Shown here: positions 28,215-37,595 of the stretch, in pieces | Numbering within the stretch: the stretch's first letter is position 1 | How the letters are laid out: every line of letters begins with the position of its first letter | Origin: Saprospiraceae bacterium | Lineage (GTDB): Bacteria; Bacteroidota; Bacteroidia; Chitinophagales; Saprospiraceae | Length of the DNA: 64,000 bases | Reading direction: 5' to 3' | Assembly: GCA_016716335.1 (NCBI GenBank) | Contig: JADJWN010000006.1 | Location: 1-64,000, forward strand | Notes under the pieces: model-generated | Databases searched by the model: none | Told to the model about the DNA's origin: nothing | What the model saw: only the letters and a program-made list of their open reading frames with translations | Program-made: the position numbers and the translations under genes

Positions 28215-29993
28215 TTATAAATTTTCCTGCACCAGCTGCTGCTCATACACTGCTGCGTAGAATCCTCCCTTTTGGATGAGCTCATCATGTGTGCCTTCTT
28301 CCGTGATGGTGCCTTTGTCTAATACTATAATTTTGTCATAATTGAGCAGATTGTTGGCCCTGTGGGTAATCATTATAACGGTTTTGTCGGCCAGGGCAGC
28401 GTTGAAATGCTGCATTATATGTTGCTCCGTAGTCGTATCCACGGCAGATAAGGCATCATCCAGGATCAGTATATCCGGTTTTTTAAGCAATGCTCTGGCT
28501 ATGGAGATCCTCTGTTTCTGGCCACCTGACAAGCTTACTCCCCGTTCGCCCACGAGAGTGTCAAATCCGGAAGGCAGACGGATGATATCATCTGCCACAG
28601 CAGCATATCCGGCATGTTCCTTGATTTCAAGATCATCTGCATCAGCCACCCCAAAAGAAATATTGGAAGATACGGTGTCTGAAAAAAGGAATACATCCTG
28701 GGGTACATAAGCTATCTTGTTTCTGAGTACAGCCAGATTGTGGTCTTTGATATTTTTGCCATCTATCAGTATTTCACCATGCTGAATGTCATAAATCCTC
28801 AGTAATAAATCACCGATGGTACTTTTTCCGGAAGCTGTTTTACCTAATATAGCCAGTTTTTGGCCTTTGGATATTTTAAAACTTACATTGCTCAATGCCG
28901 GAATATCGACTCCGGGATATGCAAAACTGACATTTCTGAATTCTATATCTCCTCTTATGTCATAGACAGAATGATTGGTATTGATTATGGCCGGTTTGAT
29001 GTCCATGAGTTCATTAATTCTTGCCTGTGAAGCCTCGGCCTCCTGTACGACAGAGGCAATCCAGCCTATGGCAGTCACCGGCCATGTAAGCATATTGACA
29101 TACAGGATAAACTCTGCAATATTGCCGGCAGTAAGGCTGCCCTCATACACTCTGTGTCCGCCCACAATCACCACAAGCAGCGTACTCAGGGCAATCAGCA
29201 ATATCATCAATGGCTGAAACCATGCCTCTACCCCTGCCAGTGACAAGGCCCTTTTCTTGAACTCTTCACTCTCTCCCTGAAAATATTTGACAAACCAATC
29301 TTCCTTTACATAAGATTTGATCACCCGGATGCCCGAATAGGCTTCCTGAGCCGTACTGTTGAGTTTGCCTAATTGCTGCTGTATCAGTGTACTCTTTACA
29401 TTTATCAGATTACTGACATAGTATATAGATATCGACAATATGGGCAGTGGCAGCAAAGTGTAAATGGTGAGCTCCACATCTACTTTCAGCATGGCATAAA
29501 TGGTCATGGCAAAAAGGGTGACAAGATTGATTCCATACAACAATCCGGGTCCGATGTAATTTCTCACCTTGGAGACATCCTCTGAGATGCGGGCCATGAT
29601 ATCTCCGGTTTTATGGGTCTTGTAAAAACTTTGATCCAGTTGCTGGAGATGGTTGAAAATTTCTTTCCGCATATCATATTCTATCAATCTGGACATGACT
29701 ATCAGCGACTGACGCATAGCGTACATAAGCAGTCCTTTGAGGATGACATAGCCCGTAACGATAAGGGCAAACCATAGCAGTGTTTGGGATAACCGTTCAT
29801 ATAATCCCGATTGCAAAGCAGGATCCGCACTCTTGAGCGATTGTATTTCGTTCTGGACAAGATCGAGGGCTTCTCTGATTTTTTGGGGTATTAATATTCC
29901 ATAGTAATTAGAACCCGTGACAAACAAAATCCCGAGAATAAGGTGCCATTTGTATTTAAGAAAATAAGGATTGAGTCTTGAAAGGTTCTTCAC
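28215..29993 (-). CDS. ABC transporter, fused membrane and ATPase domains (MsbA/exporter type)
   Basis: A 592-residue half-transporter. Six membrane helices occupy residues about 15-310 (type I exporter fold). The nucleotide-binding domain shows Walker A LGKTASGKST (about residue 375), the signature LSGGQKQRISIARAL (about 485), Walker B ILILDDALSAVD and the H-loop ITHR. It starts at GTG 29993 (KNLSRLNPYFLKYKWHLILG). It is expected to work as a homodimer exporting a lipid, peptide or drug; the substrate cannot be inferred. The annotated neighbours do not suggest a pathway. Confidence 0.9.
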   Translation of the reverse strand: MKNLSRLNPYFLKYKWHLILGILFVTGSNYYGILIPQKIREALDLVQNEIQSLKSADPALQSGLYERLSQTLLWFALIVTGYVILKGLLMYAMRQSLIVMSRLIEYDMRKEIFNHLQQLDQSFYKTHKTGDIMARISEDVSKVRNYIGPGLLYGINLVTLFAMTIYAMLKVDVELTIYTLLPLPILSISIYYVSNLINVKSTLIQQQLGKLNSTAQEAYSGIRVIKSYVKEDWFVKYFQGESEEFKKRALSLAGVEAWFQPLMILLIALSTLLVVIVGGHRVYEGSLTAGNIAEFILYVNMLTWPVTAIGWIASVVQEAEASQARINELMDIKPAIINTNHSVYDIRGDIEFRNVSFAYPGVDIPALSNVSFKISKGQKLAILGKTASGKSTIGDLLLRIYDIQHGEILIDGKNIKDHNLAVLRNKIAYVPQDVFLFSDTVSSNISFGVADADDLEIKEHAGYAAVADDIIRLPSGFDTLVGERGVSLSGGQKQRISIARALLKKPDILILDDALSAVDTTTEQHIMQHFNAALADKTVIMITHRANNLLNYDKIIVLDKGTITEEGTHDELIQKGGFYAAVYEQQLVQENL

Positions 29994-30150
29994 TGAGAAA
30001 TAATCTTGCTATGTATCATAAGACAACAAGATTGTCCTTATTGGGTTCAGAGATGTAAAAATTAACTATGGATTTCTACCGTCAATCCGGATGGGCAGCA
30101 GGTTATTGTTGCTTGTCTTTTGAAAATATGAGAATAACCCCTGATTGGTC

Positions 30151-30494
30151 TTACTCCAGGACAATTTTTGATTCCTGCTTGTTAAGGGCCATCCTTTGTT
30201 CGACGCTGAGCGTGGCAAGTACTTTGGGTTTGTATTCTGATCTATTCTGGTGAGCTTGTCTGAGACTTCAAGCTTTTCCATCTTGGAGCTCAGGATGACA
30301 TTGACCTTTTGATACTTTTCTTCAAAAATCTGAATCAGTTTTGTCTTTTGAATATTGTCCAGCGACCAGGCGGGATTGTGTCTTTTCAGCTCCATTTCAA
30401 GATTCGTGAGCTGCTGCTCTATATATTCAATCTTGGTCTGTGCATTGGCGGATACCAAAAGAAAAAGCATCAAAATGGTGGAAAATATTTTCAT
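30151..30494 (-). CDS. Small exported protein, hypothetical, one likely frameshift
   Basis: Signal peptide MKIFSTILMLFLLVSANAQ, then a helical, charged chain (EQQLTNLEMELKRHNPAW). As given, the frame runs on to 30066 with an unlikely tail. Adding one base near 30237 (GG expected) switches to a frame reading EYKPKVLATLSVEQRMALNKQ and stopping at 30151. That fits a coiled, 114-residue periplasmic protein much better. I do not recognise a family. The correction is my inference. Confidence 0.5.
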
Positions 30495-30652
30495 CTCTGC
30501 AAAAATTTATTCAAAAGTAATAAGTTTTTATGAAACCTGAATCAAAATCAGAAAAACTCACTTTAAATTTTTCCAAAAAGAAGTTATGCGGGTGATTTTT
30601 TCTTTACAATTATCAATGGAGTATAAGGTAAGCAGTTTATGTCTGTCTGTTG

Positions 30653-32092
30653 CTATGGTTGTGGCTGCAGGGTCTTGACAAATTCTGTCAGCAGCCTGAT
30701 ACCAAAGCCTGAAGCTGCCCTTTGTTTGGTAAACTCAGTATCGGTAAATGCCACCCCGGCAATATCCATATGCAGCCATTGAGGATGATTTTCTGTAAAA
30801 AACTCCAGAAATTTTGCCGCAGTGATGGCACCTGCAACCGGTTTGGTACTCAGATTCTTGATGTCTGCCATATCAGACTGCATCTCTGTCATATAGTCAT
30901 CCCACAAAGGCATTCTCCAGACTCTTTCCCCCGATTTGTCCGCTGCCTCCATGATACTCTTTGCCAGATCATCACTTTGAGTGAATATACCCGCTGCATG
31001 GTATCCCAGTGTCTGTACAATACTGCCGGTCAGCGTGGCTACGTCGATGATGTGTGCCGGATTAAAGTTTTTGATGAGATAGGACAGACCATCAGCCAGA
31101 ATGAGTCTGCCCTCAGCATCTGTATCTATCACTTCTATACTTTTGCCGCTGTAAGAGCCTATAATATCTCCAGGTCGGGTACTGTATGCGTCCACGCTGT
31201 TTTCTGCGCAGGGCAGGATCGCTACCATGTGGATGTTCAGTTTCAGTTTGGCTGCCATCTCAATGCATCCGAGTACTGCGGCGGCACCTGCCATGTCGCT
31301 CTTCATATATCCCATATTGGCCGATGGCTTGATAGACAGCCCTCCGGTATCAAAGCTTATGCCCTTTCCTACAAGTCCCACCACAGGATTGACGGACACA
31401 GTATCAGGACCTTTATATTCAGCGACGATCAGATAAGGTGGATGAATGCTGCCCTGTCCTACGGCCAGTAAAGCTTTCATTCCAAGGGTCTCAAGTTCGG
31501 TTTTGTCATATACAGTCACTGTATATCCGTGGGTCCCGGCGGAGGCTTTGGCTGTATTGGCAATGAATTCAGGGGTCTTTACATTGGACGGTAAATCTAC
31601 CAGATGCATCATGGACAACTGTGTATCTGACATGAGCATCGCCTCTCTTATGATTTGGGCATTCCGGGCAGATTGGGTGACGATGCAGATTTCCCGGGTA
31701 GGAATGACTTCTTTTTCGTATTTAAAAAAACCATTGAGCTTCAATCCCGCCAAGGTGCCGGTGACGGCTTGATATATGAGGCTTTCAGACAAGTGGTCCA
31801 CGTACAACGCTATGGTCTCTGAGAGCTTTTTGCGGTTCTGATAGATGACTGATCTGAAATACTGGCTTGCCTTTCCGCTGTCTTTGCTTTCTCCCAATCC
31901 AAGCATCAGTATCTTTTGTACAGGATCTTTCCCGTAGCACATGAGTATTTCTTTGGCATCTCCTGCAAAGTCTTTTTCATGAAATACAGAACTCAGTCCC
32001 TTGAGAAACTCATAATCTGCCTGGTTTTTCTGGAAGGCTGCTATGACATCATGGGGCTTATCAGGCGGATTCTTTGAGATGAGTATATTCAT
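30653..32092 (-). CDS. pepA: Leucyl aminopeptidase (M17 family)
   Basis: Cytoplasmic two-metal aminopeptidase, 479 residues with ATG 32092; the 27 residues upstream of that Met look non-coding. The M17 signature NTDAEGRLILADGL is visible near residue 325, preceded by the catalytic Lys region VGKGISFDTGGLSIKP and KSDMAGAAAVLG. The C-terminal part AGAITAAKFLEFF, WLHMDIAG is typical. No signal peptide, so it releases N-terminal amino acids from peptides inside the cell. It follows the esterase gene on the same strand with a 26-bp gap and may be co-transcribed. Confidence 0.9.
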   Translation of the reverse strand: MNILISKNPPDKPHDVIAAFQKNQADYEFLKGLSSVFHEKDFAGDAKEILMCYGKDPVQKILMLGLGESKDSGKASQYFRSVIYQNRKKLSETIALYVDHLSESLIYQAVTGTLAGLKLNGFFKYEKEVIPTREICIVTQSARNAQIIREAMLMSDTQLSMMHLVDLPSNVKTPEFIANTAKASAGTHGYTVTVYDKTELETLGMKALLAVGQGSIHPPYLIVAEYKGPDTVSVNPVVGLVGKGISFDTGGLSIKPSANMGYMKSDMAGAAAVLGCIEMAAKLKLNIHMVAILPCAENSVDAYSTRPGDIIGSYSGKSIEVIDTDAEGRLILADGLSYLIKNFNPAHIIDVATLTGSIVQTLGYHAAGIFTQSDDLAKSIMEAADKSGERVWRMPLWDDYMTEMQSDMADIKNLSTKPVAGAITAAKFLEFFTENHPQWLHMDIAGVAFTDTEFTKQRAASGFGIRLLTEFVKTLQPQP

Positions 32093-32118
32093 AATTGTGT
32101 TTTGTAGTATCAGATCTA

Positions 32119-32898
32119 TCAGTATTTTGAAAAATATAGCCACTTCAGGGCTTTGGGAAACTGCTCGCCCCAATGTATCTCTCTGTGCTCTCCGTCGGGG
32201 TTATGTGCAAATATTATGTCAAAATCGTCATATTTTCTTTTTTCCTGAAGCAGATTTTCCATCCTGAGCACATTGCCATAGTGATTGGGACTTTCCATCC
32301 CTCCGGCATACAAATATATATCTGTCTTACCATACGGAATGAAATTTTTCGCCATGTGATAGATTTCTTCAGAAACCCACAGACTGGGAGAAAAAATCAT
32401 CAGCTTACTGAAAATGTGTTTAAACTGAAATCCGGCATACAGGCTGATTAGGCCTCCCAATGAACTTCCACCGATCCCCGTAAATTCTCTCTGTGGCAGT
32501 ACCCGGTATTTTTTGTCAATTTTAGGTTTGAGATCTTCCATGACAAATTTCAGATACAACTCCCCCTGCACATCGGTATATTTTGAAGTAGGATAGGGGA
32601 GCAGCTCCTGTATTCTGAGCTTGCCTCCATGATCTATCGCAACGATGATTACATCCCCCATATTTTGGGCAGCGAGCTTAGCCAGGGATTTGTCCACACC
32701 CCAGTTTCCATATGGAGCATATTCATCAAAGAGGTTTTGCCCGTCGTGCAGGTAGAGCACCGGATAGCTCTTTCGGGTCTCATAATAGTCATAGGGCAGC
32801 AGGACGGATATTCTGCGTTTTCTGCCTAATTGGGGGATTTCGTAATCTTCCGCCAGGATTTCTATCCTCGGGTGATAAAGTTTTTGTACCAGTTCCAT
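32119..32898 (-). CDS. Alpha/beta-hydrolase, enterochelin-esterase/D-like family
   Basis: A 259-residue serine hydrolase. LLPYDYYETRKSYPVLYLHDGQNLFDE is the family opening. The nucleophile elbow is GIGGSSLGG (GxSxG) near residue 130, with a likely acid in the DIYLYAGGMES region and His in HNPDGEHREIHWGEQFPKAL. No signal peptide with ATG 32898, so it is cytoplasmic. A TAnnTTTG-type element (TACTTTTG, 32907-32914 on the minus strand) sits directly upstream and would give a very short leader. The substrate is unknown. Confidence 0.82.
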   Translation of the reverse strand: MELVQKLYHPRIEILAEDYEIPQLGRKRRISVLLPYDYYETRKSYPVLYLHDGQNLFDEYAPYGNWGVDKSLAKLAAQNMGDVIIVAIDHGGKLRIQELLPYPTSKYTDVQGELYLKFVMEDLKPKIDKKYRVLPQREFTGIGGSSLGGLISLYAGFQFKHIFSKLMIFSPSLWVSEEIYHMAKNFIPYGKTDIYLYAGGMESPNHYGNVLRMENLLQEKRKYDDFDIIFAHNPDGEHREIHWGEQFPKALKWLYFSKY

Positions 32899-33116
32899 AA
32901 GACATGCAAAAGTAAAAATAACTTTACTTTTTGTTAATAAACATAAATTTTTATCTTGTGATGGATACACATTTTAAAATATATAATGTGAAAACAATTA
33001 TGAAACAATAGTTTGAGTGGTAATGATTAAAATGGCGCAGTCGGATTAGTGTTCGGTATCCCAAAGTGAGATTAAATTAAAATTGCCATATAGTGGTGAT
33101 ATATTGATATTTTTCT

Positions 33117-33124
33117 TATCTTTG
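33117..33124 (+). promoter_or_regulatory. -7 element of the DUF177-rpmF operon
   Basis: TATCTTTG, an exact TAnnTTTG, 28 bp upstream of ATG 33153. Confidence 0.5.
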
Positions 33125-33152
33125 CACTCCGTTTTAAAAAAGTCTTTAGAAC

Positions 33153-33674
33153 ATGAAATTTCTGGATCATTTTTCATTGCCATATTCAGGGATGAAAAAT
33201 GGTTTGCATCATTACGAGTTTGACATTTCCTCTGAGTTTTTTCATGAATTCGGAAATCTGCCGGTAAGTGATGGTGCAGTCAGCGTGAAGCTCGAAGTTG
33301 ATAAAAGGTCAACTCACAGTATTGTTTCCTTTGAAATTTACGGGTCAGTGTTTACTCAGTGTGACCGTTGTCTTGCAGATATCCACCTGCCCATTTCCGG
33401 TCATTACACCCTGCATTTTAAAACAGGGCAGGGTGAGGATGACGGCGAAGTGGTTTTTTTGCCGGAGGATGTCACCAGGCTGAATGTCTCACGATACATA
33501 TATGAGTTCATCTGTCTTTCTGTACCAGTCATGAAGGTATATGATTGCAGAAACGATGACTCACCACCCTGTGACATGGCAGTACTCCGGAAGTTGGGAT
33601 TGCTTGAAAGCAGGGATGAGGAATTAAAAACTGATACCGGATTGCAGGACCTGGCAGATTTATTTAAAAGTTGA
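33153..33674 (+). CDS. DUF177 (YceD) family protein
   Basis: A 173-residue member of the YceD/DUF177 family, found next to rpmF in most bacteria and linked to 23S rRNA or ribosome metabolism. The family motif is the CDRCL pair in SVFTQCDRCLADIHLPISG (around residue 70), followed by the acidic DVTRLNVSRYIYEFI segment. The C-terminal Cys of the family is present in DCRNDDSPPCDMAVL. It is 100 bp upstream of rpmF on the same strand. Confidence 0.85.
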   Translation: MKFLDHFSLPYSGMKNGLHHYEFDISSEFFHEFGNLPVSDGAVSVKLEVDKRSTHSIVSFEIYGSVFTQCDRCLADIHLPISGHYTLHFKTGQGEDDGEVVFLPEDVTRLNVSRYIYEFICLSVPVMKVYDCRNDDSPPCDMAVLRKLGLLESRDEELKTDTGLQDLADLFKS

Positions 33675-33773
33675 AATTGATCTGATATTCTGTCCTTTTT
33701 ATGTGGTTGCAGATTCGCATGAAGGATAGTTGGACGATATAAAACATTGATTGATACATAAAAAGATTGTAAA

Positions 33774-33974
33774 ATGGCACATCCGAAGAGTAGAGTTGGT
33801 AAGGCTAGAAAAAACAAAAGAAGGACGCATCACAAAGCTGCGATGCCACAGTTGACCGTTTGTAAAACTACCGGTGAAACCCACATGATGCATCGTGCTT
33901 ACTGGCATGAAGGTAACATGTATTACAAAGGTCAGCTTGTCATAGAAGGTGCACCTGCTGAAGTCGAAGAGTAA
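33774..33974 (+). CDS. rpmF: 50S ribosomal protein L32
   Basis: A 66-residue basic protein beginning MAHPKSRVGKARKNKRR, the Bacteroidota L32 sequence pattern, with CHK-like internal spacing (TVCKTTGE..HRAY). Of the zinc-ribbon Cys residues only one is retained, so this is a C-minus type L32. It lies in the usual DUF177-rpmF pair and is followed by a terminator. Confidence 0.93.
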   Translation: MAHPKSRVGKARKNKRRTHHKAAMPQLTVCKTTGETHMMHRAYWHEGNMYYKGQLVIEGAPAEVEE

Positions 33975-34000
33975 ACATAATTCACTGAATGAAAACATAC

Positions 34001-34027
34001 AGGCCTGATTGTTCAATCCGGCCTTTT
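34001..34027 (+). terminator. Terminator after rpmF
   Basis: Stem AGGCCTGATTG/CAATCCGGCCT (34001-34011 with 34014-34024, one mismatch, two-base loop) followed by TTT. It separates rpmF from ridA. Confidence 0.75.
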
Positions 34028-34050
34028 GTCGTTTATCCAAACTGTAAATC

Positions 34051-34434
34051 ATGAAAAGAATAATAAATTCCCCTAAAGCACCGTCTCCCGTAGGTCCCTA
34101 CAACCACTCCAATCTGGCGGGCAATACCTTGTATGTTTCCGGGCAGATAGCTATTGACCAGTCCACAGGCACTCTTGTAATGGACAGCATAGAGGCTGAA
34201 ACACATCAGGTATTGAAAAATCTGGGTTACATCCTCGAAGAGGCCGGCATGACCTTTGAAAATGTGGTGAAATGCACTGTTTTTGTCACCGATATGGAAC
34301 AATACAGCCGGATCAATGCCGTGTACGCTCAGTACTTCAATGAGGATACAGCACCTGCCCGGGAATTGGTACAGGTAGCCAATCTGCCTAAGTATGTAAA
34401 TGTCGAAATCAGCTGCATTGCAGTAAAAGACTAA
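34051..34434 (+). CDS. ridA: RidA family enamine/imine deaminase
   Basis: A 127-residue Rid protein that hydrolyses reactive 2-aminoacrylate/enamines made by PLP enzymes. The motifs APSPVGPYNHSN, LYVSGQIAID and the conserved Arg in APARELVQVANLPK are present, as is the C-terminal VEISCIAV. Length and motifs fit the RidA subgroup. It follows the rpmF terminator by 24 bp. Confidence 0.93.
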   Translation: MKRIINSPKAPSPVGPYNHSNLAGNTLYVSGQIAIDQSTGTLVMDSIEAETHQVLKNLGYILEEAGMTFENVVKCTVFVTDMEQYSRINAVYAQYFNEDTAPARELVQVANLPKYVNVEISCIAVKD

Positions 34435-34589
34435 GCTTCTGCGGTTCGGGTAAAAATCAATACCACTCCTATCCTGTTTTACTCCATTTCTGGGGATTCA
34501 AAACCAGGTTTTGACCTCGTGCATCTTGGAATTATTTCGTATCGGTTTGTTTTTGCGATCTGTACATTCAAGGTTCAGTGCATATACTT

Positions 34590-36569
34590 TTACATTCCCA
34601 ACTGTGCCTTGTAGGCAGGATCCACTTCCTGAAATCCGACTTTTATGGCATTCTGCAACTCTGCCCTTGCTTCATTGATCTGATTGAGACCAGCATGCGT
34701 TCTTGACTTTTCATAATAAAACAATCCCTTGCTGCTGTTGAGCTTGATTGCCTGTGCATAGGCTGGGATGGCTTCCTGCGGACGATTGAGCATACGCAGG
34801 GCCCTACCTTTTTCGTACCAGATGTCAGCATTGTAGGGATTGAGCTTGAGGTAGGATTCGATATCTTCGAGCGCTTTTTCCATATTACCCATATTGTTGT
34901 AAATGACCGAACGGTTCAGATATCCTACGGCATGATCGGGCTTGAGTTCTATACCTTTGTTAAAGTCTTCCATGGCTTTATCCAGCTCTCCCAATCTGGC
35001 ATATGTAGCTCCTCTGTTGACATAAAATTCACCGTCCTCAGGTGAATACTCTATAGCCTTATTGTAATCATTCAGGGCCAATAGCAGGGTATCTCTGCCT
35101 TTAGCTAAAGTAAAATACAATTTTGCTCTGCTGTTGTAAGCCTGAGGTTGGTCGTCCTTCATGCTTATCGTGGCATTGTAGTCAGCCAGGGCTTCTCTGA
35201 TCATTCCTTTGTCTCTGTAAAAATTAGCCCTGTTGCCATAAGGCAAGGTGGTCTTTTGATAATACTTCAGGACATGGGTCCACAGGGAACCGCTGTCCTT
35301 CCATATCTTGTTTTGCTGAAAGGTCATGAATGCAAAAATCAGCAGATAGACAGCAGTGCCTCCTGCCAGAATGGTTCTTTTTTCGGGCTGCTCATGCCAG
35401 AATTTATCAAAATACCAGGCAACTATAAAAAACAAGCCGAAATAGGCTATGTAAGTAAATCTGTCTGCCAGATAGCCCTGACCTGCTCCCAGAATCTGTA
35501 ACAGAAAAATGATGTTTACAATAAAGAAAGAAATACCAAAAAACACGGCTTTATATTGATGGACAAAACTTTTGTATAATACCCAGAGGGTGATGGGAAG
35601 CATCAACATCGTGGGATAAAAGTAAGCCGGAAAATAATTGGGGTATGGATAGAGTGGGGACATCCGGAAAGGAAATATAAACTTGACGATATAAATCAGG
35701 TAACTGAAAGACCCGACAAACAATCGCTGAAATATGGTGAAATTGGTAGTGTCTTCAACCACGGTGAGTGAGCCAAACTGTCTGAGTTTAAACATACCAT
35801 ATACTCCGAAAAATAAGGAAAGTGCCAGATAAGGAATTTTGTTGAAAACACTGTTCAATGACCATTTTTTATCCATGAAATAATCCACCGCCATCATACT
35901 CAGAGGAAGGGAAACGGCCTGGATTTTTGAAAAAAGTGAAAGCACAAAAAATATTGTTAACCAGATCAGTCTGGAACTTTTCGCATCAATTTTGTACCGT
36001 ACATATTGCAGCAGGGCCGCTAAGTAAAAGACACCGAAAAGCACATCTTTCCGCTCTGTCACCCATGCCACGGATTCTACCCTCATGGGATGTATGCCAA
36101 AGAGCAAGGCAGCTACGAAAGCTCCCTGCCACCTTACACCCAGCAGCATGACAATCCTGAATACCAGCAAGACACAGATCAGGTGGAGTAAAACATTATT
36201 CAGGTGCCAGTAAAAGGGTTGGTCTAAGCCGAAATACAGTTTTTCGATGGCAAAGGTCCAGATAGTAAGAGGGTTGTAGTTTCCAATTACCTGTGACTGG
36301 AAAATTTCTTTGGTGTTTTGCCAGAAGTTTTCTTTATTTATTGTAGTGACTAATGGATTTTCATAAAAATTACGATCATCGTCCCAATTTACAAAATCAT
36401 TGTGTAATGCCGTGGTAAAGCACAGGAAAGTGATAGCCATGGCAGCTAATCCCCACATCCAGTAATTCTTTTTGACCGATAAGGACTTTTTGCTTTCTGA
36501 ACCTGTCCTCTCTTGCATTGAACCGGATGCTACACCGGTTTTGGTTTTGATTGGTTTCTTTTTAGCCAT
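34590..36569 (-). CDS. Multi-pass membrane protein with C-terminal TPRs (TMTC/GT39-like)
   Basis: A 659-residue protein. After a short basic N-terminus, about ten membrane helices span residues 35-430. The first luminal loop has HNDFVNWDDDRNFYENPLV, like the DD motif of protein O-mannosyltransferase/TMTC-type GT-C enzymes, and FGIHPMRVESVAW is another mark of this group. Residues about 445-650 contain five to six tetratricopeptide repeats (GEFYVNRGATYARLGELDKA, AVGYLNRSVIYNNMGN). It is predicted to transfer a lipid-linked sugar in the periplasm or to act as a scaffold; this is inferred from architecture only. Confidence 0.75.
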   Translation of the reverse strand: MAKKKPIKTKTGVASGSMQERTGSESKKSLSVKKNYWMWGLAAMAITFLCFTTALHNDFVNWDDDRNFYENPLVTTINKENFWQNTKEIFQSQVIGNYNPLTIWTFAIEKLYFGLDQPFYWHLNNVLLHLICVLLVFRIVMLLGVRWQGAFVAALLFGIHPMRVESVAWVTERKDVLFGVFYLAALLQYVRYKIDAKSSRLIWLTIFFVLSLFSKIQAVSLPLSMMAVDYFMDKKWSLNSVFNKIPYLALSLFFGVYGMFKLRQFGSLTVVEDTTNFTIFQRLFVGSFSYLIYIVKFIFPFRMSPLYPYPNYFPAYFYPTMLMLPITLWVLYKSFVHQYKAVFFGISFFIVNIIFLLQILGAGQGYLADRFTYIAYFGLFFIVAWYFDKFWHEQPEKRTILAGGTAVYLLIFAFMTFQQNKIWKDSGSLWTHVLKYYQKTTLPYGNRANFYRDKGMIREALADYNATISMKDDQPQAYNSRAKLYFTLAKGRDTLLLALNDYNKAIEYSPEDGEFYVNRGATYARLGELDKAMEDFNKGIELKPDHAVGYLNRSVIYNNMGNMEKALEDIESYLKLNPYNADIWYEKGRALRMLNRPQEAIPAYAQAIKLNSSKGLFYYEKSRTHAGLNQINEARAELQNAIKVGFQEVDPAYKAQLGM

Positions 36570-36589
36570 TATGTCACGATTATATATGA

Positions 36590-36597
36590 CAAAGTTA
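36590..36597 (-). promoter_or_regulatory. -7 element of the TMTC-like gene
   Basis: TAACTTTG on the minus strand, an exact TAnnTTTG, 20 bp upstream of ATG 36569. Confidence 0.5.
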
Positions 36598-36815
36598 TGA
36601 AATATGTGGTTATATTATCTCTTACCGTAAGATAAATCCATTGTTATCCTTTATTTTGAATGGTAGAAATGCAGGTATTTCAGTTATAGAGGACTTTTCG
36701 GGTCGAAGCAGTGAAAAAATTAATGATCAAATACCTGATTTTACAGGCTTTGTTTTGGGGATCTTGTAAGGTGAAATTAGAGAATGTATATTTACAGTGC
36801 TGATAAGGTCAGACC

Positions 36816-37595
36816 ATGGCAAGATGGATTCATATCATTAGCTGGTTGTTTTTCTGTGATACAGTCATGCTTCACGGACAAAGCTGCCCGTCTCAGCAAT
36901 TGATGGATATAGGTCTTTCAGCTTTAGGGGCAACGTATATAAAAAATGCTTTGGATTTGCATGAAGAGGAATGCCTGGTGTATTCGGAAGCAGCCTTTGA
37001 TTGTGTTACTTTTGTGGAATGGACCATAGCAAAGTATCTGACATCCCGTTCAGGTGTATCCAATACCGGAGATATTGAATCTGTTCTAAGGGGCATAAGG
37101 TACAGAAATGGATGTATTGACGGCTATTTATCCCGATTGCATTATTTTTCGGAATGGATTGCTCAGAATGCACTTATTAACGGTCTGAACGAAATCACAG
37201 GAGGTCTGGATGGTGCTGTCGTTCAGAAAAAATCCCTTTCCTACATTTCACGGAATAAACATCTTTACCCTCGGTTAAGAAATGAAGGGGATTTAATGAG
37301 ACTTAGAGCCATTGAAAAACATTTATCTTCCTTCGAATTTTCTATGGTACCTAAAAATCAGGTTGACAAGGTGTTAAGACATATTCATCACGGGGATTTG
37401 ATAGTTTTTGTTTCGGCATTATCTGACCTGGATATAGCTCATGTGGGATTTGCTCATGAGCAAGGGGGAAAAGTCTATTTGCTGCATGCCTCAGAGCAGA
37501 ATAAACGGGTAGAAATATCCGATGAACCTCTTGATATTTACCTGAAAAGGAGGAAAAAATTTGCCGGAATCAGAGTTTTAAGAATCGCAATCTGA
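36816..37595 (+). CDS. DUF1460 (NlpC/P60-like amidase) exported protein
   Basis: A 259-residue exported protein (signal peptide MARWIHIISWLFFCDTVMLHGQ). The DUF1460 family has a papain-like NlpC/P60 fold and is thought to cut cell-wall peptides. The catalytic Cys is seen in EAAFDCVTFVEWTIA (about residue 67), and the His in LDIAHVGFAHEQGGKVYLLHAS (about 215-230). It converges with fabI; the two stop codons abut at 37595/37596. Confidence 0.8.
   Translation: MARWIHIISWLFFCDTVMLHGQSCPSQQLMDIGLSALGATYIKNALDLHEEECLVYSEAAFDCVTFVEWTIAKYLTSRSGVSNTGDIESVLRGIRYRNGCIDGYLSRLHYFSEWIAQNALINGLNEITGGLDGAVVQKKSLSYISRNKHLYPRLRNEGDLMRLRAIEKHLSSFEFSMVPKNQVDKVLRHIHHGDLIVFVSALSDLDIAHVGFAHEQGGKVYLLHASEQNKRVEISDEPLDIYLKRRKKFAGIRVLRIAI

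Noticed and set aside
28145..28288. Upstream extension of the Pur-alpha-like protein
   Set aside because: It overlaps the ABC transporter 3' end and adds a hydrophobic stretch foreign to this family; GTG 28144 gives the family length.
36816..37595. Part of a toxin-antitoxin or effector-immunity pair (DUF1460 amidase)
   Set aside because: It has a normal signal peptide and no immunity-like neighbour; the adjacent gene is the convergent fabI.
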